Shown piece by piece: positions 9,225 through 16,458 of a stretch of 52,859 nucleotides of DNA. The DNA comes from an uncultured Bacteroidia bacterium (GTDB lineage: Bacteria; Bacteroidota; Bacteroidia; Bacteroidales; UBA932). The DNA lies in contig CACZDC010000006.1 in NCBI GenBank assembly GCA_902779785.1, positions 1 to 52,859 on the forward strand, written 5' to 3'. Every line of letters begins with the position of its first letter. The stretch's first letter is position 1. Position numbers and translations under genes: made by a program. Below the pieces are notes generated by a model, which was given only the letters and a program-made list of their open reading frames with translations, searched no databases and was not told where the DNA came from.

Positions 9225-11003
9225 TTAATGAGCAAATCCTGTAAAATCTGTCTGCAGCCTGTCGTGACAGGTATAGACATTCTCCGTTCCGCTGCCGGGG
9301 ATGGTCTGGGTCGCAGTAATGGTCCAACCCTTCGCCTGAGACGGCTCTATTCCCGGAATACTCGCATACCAGTACGTATTGAGGTCCTTGGACCAGGTAA
9401 CGGTGCTCTTGTTGAGACGAGTACGGAAGAAAGCCGACACGCACATATCGGCGATAGTCTTCCTTACCCTCTGCATCGGATAATTCTTGCCCTGGTATTC
9501 CATATTGACCTTCCAGTTCGTGTCGTCATCACCCCATATCGCGGCAATGAAACAGTCTTTCAACTGTTCCTGGCCACGGCGGAAAGTACTTGTCATTGAC
9601 GACGCGGAATTCAAATTCATATAACCACCGGAAGTCCAGGAAAAACGGTAGTCCTTGTCGCCTTGGACCTCGCCGTATGTCTGGTTTCCGTCATACACCC
9701 TCATCTGCGCCGTATTGTCATCCATATTAGTGCCCTTCGCGACCCAGTTGTGCATACCGGCCCCGCGAATGTCGTAGATGGTCCATCCGTTAGGCGAACC
9801 GGCGGCGGAGAGATTGCTGCTCCACCAAGCGCCGCAGGCCGCACAGTGGACGTGTTCATACACGGGAGTGCCGCCAGCAGTGGTATATTTGTGATGGATG
9901 TAATTGTGGGTGTAATGAGTGTGCCCTATCATCAGATGGGCTTCGTGGAAAGGAGTGAGTGCATTCAGCACGTCGGCATAATGATGGTCATAGCTCACGC
10001 AGGCACCGTCGGCCTCGACTCCGTAACGGAAAGGAATGTGGGCCACGAAGATAACCATCTTGTTATCCTTGTCGCTGACGTGCGACAAGTCTTCCTGCAG
10101 CCACTTCCACTGCTGGTCGGTGAGACCGCCGTCATAACGCCAGGTCGTCGTTGCATTCTGCTTCACGATGACATTGTCCATCACGACGACGTGGACCTTT
10201 CCGCGGTCGAACGAATAGTCGGTGGGCCCGAACATTTCGATGTATGAATTCGCCGCCTCATAAGGCGTGGCGTACGCAGCGTTGTGATCGTGGTTGCCAA
10301 TGCATTGGAAGAACGGCAGATAGCGCTGCCCGACCTTGACATTTGACATACTGGACTTCATCGAAGGCCACATATGCGGACTGTCTTCGATAATGTCGCC
10401 AAGGGTAATGGCATATGCGTTTGGATACTGTCCCTTGCTCTGAGCTGCGCCGAGCGAAGAAACGATGTCGGCAATCGTCTCATTGACATATCGGTTGTGC
10501 TTTGCGACGGTGTTGCACTGAGGATCCCCTACGGCGACTAGAGTCCAGTTCTCCTGAACGGCAGGCAGTTTCGAGAGCGCAAAGTCATTGCGGTTCATCT
10601 GCTTGCGATAGAACTTCCCCGTTGAATAGAAGAGCGGGATATTCGTCTCTGGATCGAGCGGAATCTCATATTCCGCAGGAACCGTGAGATAAATGTTACG
10701 TGTATAACGGTTCGCGAAGAACTGGTAAACGCCGTTTTCGTCAGTTGTAGTAAACGAATACCCGTCAGTCACATATACACCGGGAATTCCTCGATTGGTG
10801 TCTTTGTCGTAAACCCAGCCGACAGCATTGTTCGTGGGATTGATGGCGGTACCTTCGATATTTGAATATACTACTTTCTCCTCTTCTTCTTCACCCGATG
10901 TCTCTTCTTCGTCATTTTCGAAATAGAATGAAGGGATTTCGGGTCTCTTGCAAGAAGCAATGAGGAACACCGCGGCAGCAAGGCCTAGTAATACTTTTTT
11001 CAT
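9225..11003 (-). CDS. Surface calcineurin-like metallophosphoesterase lipoprotein
   Basis: A 592-residue lipoprotein (Cys18) followed by an acidic tract (DEEETSGEEEEE), which may act as a surface-export signal. Residues ~50-145 form a carboxypeptidase-regulatory-like beta domain of the MetallophosN type. The catalytic domain shows every motif: VGDPQC (Asp160), LGDIIED (202-207), GNHDH (236-240), VAHIPF (His322) and GHTH (360-363). The remainder fits MetallophosC. The protein should hydrolyse phosphate mono- or diesters outside the cell. It follows susD by 12 bases, implying it works on the transported substrate. This is the complete enzyme; the second phosphoesterase of the operon (351-758) is broken. 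Confidence 0.88.
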   Translation of the reverse strand: MKKVLLGLAAAVFLIASCKRPEIPSFYFENDEEETSGEEEEEKVVYSNIEGTAINPTNNAVGWVYDKDTNRGIPGVYVTDGYSFTTTDENGVYQFFANRYTRNIYLTVPAEYEIPLDPETNIPLFYSTGKFYRKQMNRNDFALSKLPAVQENWTLVAVGDPQCNTVAKHNRYVNETIADIVSSLGAAQSKGQYPNAYAITLGDIIEDSPHMWPSMKSSMSNVKVGQRYLPFFQCIGNHDHNAAYATPYEAANSYIEMFGPTDYSFDRGKVHVVVMDNVIVKQNATTTWRYDGGLTDQQWKWLQEDLSHVSDKDNKMVIFVAHIPFRYGVEADGACVSYDHHYADVLNALTPFHEAHLMIGHTHYTHNYIHHKYTTAGGTPVYEHVHCAACGAWWSSNLSAAGSPNGWTIYDIRGAGMHNWVAKGTNMDDNTAQMRVYDGNQTYGEVQGDKDYRFSWTSGGYMNLNSASSMTSTFRRGQEQLKDCFIAAIWGDDDTNWKVNMEYQGKNYPMQRVRKTIADMCVSAFFRTRLNKSTVTWSKDLNTYWYASIPGIEPSQAKGWTITATQTIPGSGTENVYTCHDRLQTDFTGFAH

Positions 11004-11015
11004 TTCCGTATTCTA

Positions 11016-12839
11016 TTACCATCCCAGGTTCTGTCCCAGGTTTTTATTTACATTAAGTGCCGATGTAGGAATGGGAGAAACATACATCTTATCATCCCAT
11101 TCTAGGCGATAATTATAGATCAGGTAGCCATAGGTTCCGGCTGAGAGAGAGAAGGTCTGGTCGGCGCCGGTATTGGCGATGGGATAATTGTATTCATCGT
11201 GATTGCCGCCCAGCTTTACATTGTAGACAGCGCCGTTGAAACTGATGCCGGCCGCGGCTTCATCCGCAGTAACATAGATACCTCTCCAACCTTGATGGTT
11301 GTAGCGGCGCTCGATAAGGTCACCATAGTTCCAGCGCATCAGGTCATCATAACGGGATTCGCATTCCATAGCCATTTCCACCGCCCTCTCGCGCATTATT
11401 TCCAACAAAGTATTGGAAAGGACCCTGGCGTGCTTAACATCTTCATTATAGTAGTCACGGAGCCAGGTATCCGCAATGAAAGCAGCATTTCCGGGATATA
11501 TGCTCCTGACACCGGAACGCTCCCTGAGGGCGCCGATGGTGGAGTTCCATACGCTCTCGCTCATCGTGCCGAGAATCTCGGCAGCCTCAGCTTTCACAAG
11601 CAGCATTTCCGCAAGTCGGAAAATAGGCAGCGCGTTGTAGCACAATGCTCCGGCACGATAATTCTCGGCCTTTTCCTGATTCCACTTGATCCAGGCATAG
11701 CCGGTAAACACTTCATTGAACTTCGTAGGCTTGTCCTCAATAGTTCCGGAAAGAGTCTGGTACTTATGTCCGGGCGAATTGATGGTCTGCCACATCCTCC
11801 AGTCACGGCCATCGAACTCCCTGGTGAAACTGATGTTGTCAGCGGTGACAGGATTTCCGTCGGTCTTGAGATACATCCTGACGAATTCCTTTGTCGGAGA
11901 ATACTGCTGACCCCAGGTGGGAGAATTGAATTCGCCGGTAATGTCGTGCGACACTGAGAGGTCCTCACTGAATTCGCGGCCCCAGATTACCTCTTCCGCG
12001 TTAATCTTGTTCTGATTGAAGAGTTCGCCGTAGGCAGTCTGGACATTCCCTCCGTGAAGGGAGAATTCTCCGCTGAAAATAATCTCGTCAGCGGCATCTT
12101 CTGCCCTTTTGATGAGTTCCTGCGGCGATTCGTATTGCTTGTTCCAGAATGCTCCGGTAGTGGGGTTGGTATCGTGGTACAGACGGTAAGTACCCTCCCA
12201 AAGGCAGGCACGTGCTATATAGGCCAACGCCACCCATCTGTTGACATTCGTACGTGACACCTCGATGGTTTCGGAGCAGTTGTCCGCCGCGAACTCCAGA
12301 TCCTGAAGTATCTGATGGAAAACAAATTCGCGGTCGTCGCGGCCGGCATAGAGCTGAGGGTCGTCCGGCTGCAGATATCTGTCTATCCAGGGAATGTTTC
12401 CAAAGCTGCGCAGCTTGCGCATATGGGCATCGGCCCTCCAAAAACGCGCAACCCCCATATAATGGTTCCAGACCGCGGGAGACACGTTTTCCTTGGCCTT
12501 GTCCATATTCTGGATCATATAGTTGCACTGGCGGATGAAACTGAAATTGCCGCTTGACCATCCTTCAGCCTTGTCGGCGCTCCAGATGCCCGGATGGAAT
12601 TTGTCCGAAGAAAGCTTGGTGGCGCAGAAGTCGGTATAGGCATTGTTGCCTATGGCCACCGAAGATCCCACCATATAACTGTTGGCAAGACCGTTCGAGT
12701 AGATCCGGAGGTCGTTTTCACTGGAAAGGAACACTTCGGCTGAAATCCTGTTGTCTGGATTCCGGGACAGGAATCCTTCGCAAGATGAAATAAGCGATGC
12801 CGCAAGAGCGATAGTCGTTATATATAGTACTCGTTTCAT
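11016..12839 (-). CDS. susD: SusD/RagB-family substrate-binding lipoprotein
   Basis: A 607-residue RagB/SusD protein. The lipobox is LISSC with Cys20, followed by the typical LSRNPDNRISAEVFLSSENDL opening. The C-terminus carries the family pattern SPIPTSALNVN and ends GQNLGW. TPR-like helices in the middle form the scaffold. It caps the SusC barrel encoded five bases upstream and delivers ligand. The family assignment is secure; the ligand is unknown. Confidence 0.93.
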   Translation of the reverse strand: MKRVLYITTIALAASLISSCEGFLSRNPDNRISAEVFLSSENDLRIYSNGLANSYMVGSSVAIGNNAYTDFCATKLSSDKFHPGIWSADKAEGWSSGNFSFIRQCNYMIQNMDKAKENVSPAVWNHYMGVARFWRADAHMRKLRSFGNIPWIDRYLQPDDPQLYAGRDDREFVFHQILQDLEFAADNCSETIEVSRTNVNRWVALAYIARACLWEGTYRLYHDTNPTTGAFWNKQYESPQELIKRAEDAADEIIFSGEFSLHGGNVQTAYGELFNQNKINAEEVIWGREFSEDLSVSHDITGEFNSPTWGQQYSPTKEFVRMYLKTDGNPVTADNISFTREFDGRDWRMWQTINSPGHKYQTLSGTIEDKPTKFNEVFTGYAWIKWNQEKAENYRAGALCYNALPIFRLAEMLLVKAEAAEILGTMSESVWNSTIGALRERSGVRSIYPGNAAFIADTWLRDYYNEDVKHARVLSNTLLEIMRERAVEMAMECESRYDDLMRWNYGDLIERRYNHQGWRGIYVTADEAAAGISFNGAVYNVKLGGNHDEYNYPIANTGADQTFSLSAGTYGYLIYNYRLEWDDKMYVSPIPTSALNVNKNLGQNLGW

Positions 12840-12844
12840 AATGC

Positions 12845-15800
12845 TCAGAAGGTTATATTGATACCGAATGTGTAAGACTTCAGCATAGGATAACTGAAAC
12901 CGTCTCCCTGACCATTTAGGCCACGGGTCGTGGAGAAGTCACTGTCTCCGGAATCGATCACCTCGGGGTCGAACATATCGGTAACCCGATATATGGGAGA
13001 GAAGGTGAAGAGGTTTTCAAGCGAAACGTAAACCTTGAGATTACTGATCTTCAGTTTCTCGGTGATCTTCTCAGGGAAGGTGTAATCCACCGTGAGGTTC
13101 TTCAGACGCACGTAGGCCGCATTCTGAAGATAATAGTCGTTCTCCCAAGTGAGAGGACCGACATTACGGTTGGCAGAATAGCCCACCCGACGCGTCCAGT
13201 AAGGATTCTTGTCGGCGTTGGTCACCTGCCAGTTCTCGGTGGAGTAGTCGATGTGGACATATTTGTCTCCGACCTGGGAGTTCATCAGATAGGAGTATGG
13301 ACGGTTGTACATACCCCAGAAGAATCCTGACTCGTTGGCCGGATACCAGTCCCTGTGGCCGATGCCTTGAAAGAACATCGAGAGCCCGACGCCCCTCCAG
13401 CGGAAATCCATATTGAGACCGAACTGATATCTCGGGGATATGTTCCCGATGCGCTCCAGATCACCGTGATCGCGGAGAGTGCCGCTTCCGACATCGATCT
13501 TGTTGTCGCCGTTTATGTCGATGAACTTAAGGTCTCCGGCATAAGCCTGGAAGTTGTCGCCATTCTTGTGATAGGCATCCTTGGCCCAGTTTGACGCCTC
13601 GGCGTTTGACAGGAAATACCCGTCGGTGCGGAACCCCCAAACTTCACCGAGTTCCTTGCCCACATAGTAGTCGAGAATATCGCCGGAAGTATTGTTGAAA
13701 GCTGCCACCCAGGTGCGGCTGTCCCACATACTCGCCTTGATGGAATAATCGAAGTTGGAACCGGCCAGGCTGAGCCTGTCCTTCCAGGAGAGAGTGGCCT
13801 CCCATCCGTGGGTTGTAAGGGCGCCGTAGTTACCCTTCGGTGCGGAAGCGCCATATATTGCAGGGAGTTCCGGACCGGTGATGTAAAGGTCCTTGGTATC
13901 CCTCACATAGATGTCTCCGGAGAACGAGAGCCTGCTGTGGAAGAGGTCGAAGTCAAGACCGACGTCCCAAGTATTGACTTTTTCCCAGGTCAGGAAATCC
14001 GGGACATTGGTAGGAAGGCCGGCAACTGGAACTTTTCCTCCGTTGAACAACAGGCTTGAACGGCTTACCCCGACGGTTTCAAGATACTGGTATGCGCTGA
14101 TATTCGCGTTTCCAAGGGCGCCGTAATTGCCTCTAAGTTTCAGGTTGTCCACCACGGAACGGCTCCATTTCATCCAGGGCTCCTCCGATATCCTCCATCC
14201 CAGCGAACCCGAAGGGAAGAATCCCCATCTTGAATTGGACGGGAACTTGGATGAACCGTCATAACGGGCGGAAAACTCGAAGATATACCGTGAAAGCAAG
14301 GTATAATTGATACGTCCGAAGTAACCTATAAGACCATACGAGGCATTGCCGTCGTTGTCATTGAGGCTGATTGTCGTAAACTCGGAGCCGCCGTCATCCA
14401 TAAGCTCGAAGTTCGGCAGGGAATCGTAAAGAAGGCCCTTACGTGTAATATATGAGTATTTGCGCTCATAGTTTTCAAGGTTCCATCCCGCGACGACGTT
14501 CAAATTGTGCTTGTCCCCGAGTTTCGGGGTCCAGGTAAGGACCGCATTCGCCGTTATTATGTCATTATCGGTTTTCCAGACAGACTTGAATGTGTTCTCC
14601 TGTTCGGTAGAATTGAGAGTCACTCCGGGCGCCGGAGAGAAAATACTCTGGCCCTTGTATCGCTCCACACCGTTGCGGTGAGCCTTGTAGGTTACGTCCG
14701 CCCTGAACTTGAGGACATCCTTAATTGGGACGATGTCCATTCCGAAGGTTTCGGAAAGCGACATATTGTTGTTGCGCTGCTTGGAATTCTCTTCCTTAAA
14801 GGCTTCATAGCCGCACCAGGATGCACCATATGTATAAGTCCCGTCCGGATTTGTCACCGGGAAGATAGGGAAACCATAATACTGTATCTGGTTGAGTATC
14901 GTCGAAGAAGAGTTGACTATCGGCTGGTCGTAGATATTCCTATATATATATGTATTAGAATCCACAGAAAGCCAGTCTGTTACTTTTGCGCCTATCTTGG
15001 CCCTGAAATTGAACTTGCTGTATTGTTCCTTACCTATTTTGTAGATACCGTCCTGTCCGAAATATCGACCGGTGACACGGAAGTTGAATTTTCCGCTGGA
15101 TCCGCTAAGCGAGACTGCGTGCGTGGTGGAGAGGTTCGCTCTCTTGTATACATTCTTCAGCCAGTTGGTGCTGGCAAAATAGCGATAGTTCCCGTCGGAA
15201 TCGAGGCCGACCTCATCCGTATTGCCAGCCGCCCTCCAGGCCCTGAAAGCATCAAGATAATCCGAGCCGATGGAGAACTGGTTCATCGCTCCCGGACTCT
15301 TTCCGGCGGACGTAGGCGTACGGGCGACATTCTCATAGAATTCGTAGCAAGCCTCAGTCCAGTCGAGACCATCCGTAACTACATTGTCCTCCCACATTAT
15401 TGTCCGCTGATTGAGAGCGACGGAAGCCTGATAGTTGACGCTTACTTTCTCCTCCTTCGCGGTCTTCGTAGTGACCAGGATGACACCGAATGCGCCTCGC
15501 GCTCCGTAAACGGCAGCGGACGAGGCATCTTTCAGAACCGAAATCGTCTCGATATCATCTGGATTGACGGCCGTAAGCGAGCCCTCGACTCCATCGATCA
15601 GGATAAGGGCCGAGCCCCCCTGCCCTATGGAATGGCTGCCTTGTCCGGCGCCGCCCATAGATGCCCTGGTCTTATAGGAAGTGCTTCCTCCGCGCACATA
15701 TATGGAACCGGTGTGGTTAGGCTTACCATCCGACTGGATGATGCTGAGTCCCGCGACCTGGCCCTGTAGGGTACGGGCGACATTGGGATTGGTCCTCTGG

Positions 15801-16198
15801 TCAAGGTCTTCTCCCGAGATATTCTCCACGGCGCCGACTAGCTGAGCCTTCTTCAGCGTACCATAACCGACGACTACCGTCGCTTCCAGGGCCATAGAAT
15901 CCTCTTCCATAGCCACGTTTATTACGGTTCTTCCCTGGACGGGAATCTCCTGGCTTTTATAGCCGATATAATCAAATACAAGGACATCCTCGTCGCTGAC
16001 CCGAAGCTTCCACGTACCGTCGAGCGCAGTAATCACTCCATCGAGGGTTCCCTTCCGTATCACTGACGCACCCACGAGAGGTTCTCCCGTTCCGGCGTCC
16101 GTAATAGTTCCGGTAACTTCCCTTTGCTGCGCTGACACAACAAGAGAAAAGAGCAGCAAAAAAGCCACCGAAAGCAGTTTGAGTCTGTCTATCTTCAT
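12845..16198 (-). CDS. susC: SusC/RagA-family TonB-dependent outer-membrane transporter
   Basis: A carboxypeptidase-regulatory-like domain (VTGTITDAGTGEPLVGASV) follows the signal peptide. Then come the plug with VVGYGTLKKAQLVGAVENI and the SusC signature DDIETISVLKDASSAAVYGARGA, the 22-strand barrel, and the C-terminal strand ending FGINITF. I place the start at 16198 (MKIDRLKLL), because the upstream in-frame ATG at 16228 adds ten residues ahead of a normal signal peptide. There is no STN domain, so it is not wired to an anti-sigma factor, unlike the second SusC. A -7 promoter at 16288-16295 and a palindrome in the leader suggest repressor control. Confidence 0.93.
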   Translation of the reverse strand: MKIDRLKLLSVAFLLLFSLVVSAQQREVTGTITDAGTGEPLVGASVIRKGTLDGVITALDGTWKLRVSDEDVLVFDYIGYKSQEIPVQGRTVINVAMEEDSMALEATVVVGYGTLKKAQLVGAVENISGEDLDQRTNPNVARTLQGQVAGLSIIQSDGKPNHTGSIYVRGGSTSYKTRASMGGAGQGSHSIGQGGSALILIDGVEGSLTAVNPDDIETISVLKDASSAAVYGARGAFGVILVTTKTAKEEKVSVNYQASVALNQRTIMWEDNVVTDGLDWTEACYEFYENVARTPTSAGKSPGAMNQFSIGSDYLDAFRAWRAAGNTDEVGLDSDGNYRYFASTNWLKNVYKRANLSTTHAVSLSGSSGKFNFRVTGRYFGQDGIYKIGKEQYSKFNFRAKIGAKVTDWLSVDSNTYIYRNIYDQPIVNSSSTILNQIQYYGFPIFPVTNPDGTYTYGASWCGYEAFKEENSKQRNNNMSLSETFGMDIVPIKDVLKFRADVTYKAHRNGVERYKGQSIFSPAPGVTLNSTEQENTFKSVWKTDNDIITANAVLTWTPKLGDKHNLNVVAGWNLENYERKYSYITRKGLLYDSLPNFELMDDGGSEFTTISLNDNDGNASYGLIGYFGRINYTLLSRYIFEFSARYDGSSKFPSNSRWGFFPSGSLGWRISEEPWMKWSRSVVDNLKLRGNYGALGNANISAYQYLETVGVSRSSLLFNGGKVPVAGLPTNVPDFLTWEKVNTWDVGLDFDLFHSRLSFSGDIYVRDTKDLYITGPELPAIYGASAPKGNYGALTTHGWEATLSWKDRLSLAGSNFDYSIKASMWDSRTWVAAFNNTSGDILDYYVGKELGEVWGFRTDGYFLSNAEASNWAKDAYHKNGDNFQAYAGDLKFIDINGDNKIDVGSGTLRDHGDLERIGNISPRYQFGLNMDFRWRGVGLSMFFQGIGHRDWYPANESGFFWGMYNRPYSYLMNSQVGDKYVHIDYSTENWQVTNADKNPYWTRRVGYSANRNVGPLTWENDYYLQNAAYVRLKNLTVDYTFPEKITEKLKISNLKVYVSLENLFTFSPIYRVTDMFDPEVIDSGDSDFSTTRGLNGQGDGFSYPMLKSYTFGINITF

Positions 16199-16262
16199 CA
16201 CTGGCAGTGTTGTTATTCTTGCCTGCAATCCGAATAGCGCCCCTGCACACTTCTATGGACAG

Positions 16263-16276
16263 CGGGCACGTGCCCG
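16263..16276. promoter_or_regulatory. 14-bp perfect palindrome in susC leader, candidate LacI operator
   Basis: CGGGCACGTGCCCG is fully symmetric with a central CG, as in LacI-family operators. It lies about 12 bases downstream of the minus-strand -7 box (16288-16295), where a bound repressor would block initiation or elongation of the susC operon. The pairing with the LacI gene at 20589-21674 is inferred. Confidence 0.45.
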
Positions 16277-16287
16277 AAACTCTATAG

Positions 16288-16318
16288 CAAAGGTAGACTT
16301 TTTTTATTTTTCCGACAA
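16288..16318 (-). promoter_or_regulatory. Promoter of the susC operon
   Basis: On the minus strand TACCTTTG (16288-16295) matches TAnnTTTG, and TTGT at 16315-16318 is placed 19 bases upstream as a -33 element. It reads into the susC gene with a leader of roughly 85 bases. Confidence 0.65.
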
Positions 16319-16347
16319 GTTTTTCAGCAACTTTTTTGCAAAAATAC

Positions 16348-16377
16348 TTGACACTTTAGATTTATTTCGTAACTTTG
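16348..16377 (+). promoter_or_regulatory. Promoter of the FN3 lipoprotein operon
   Basis: TTGACA begins at 16348 and TAACTTTG lies at 16370-16377 with 19 bases between TTG and the -7 box, a close match to the Bacteroidetes consensus. It is divergent from the susC promoter, so both promoters share the 200-base control region. Confidence 0.75.
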
Positions 16378-16458
16378 CAGAGCAATCCGAAATAGCACCG
16401 ACACCGTGGACAGTACGTAGCACAACCGCAACGCACTGTTTTTTTTGTTATTTACGGT

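Noticed and set aside
14507-15769. 420-codon open frame antisense to the first susC
   Set aside because: A shadow of a well-supported SusC gene.
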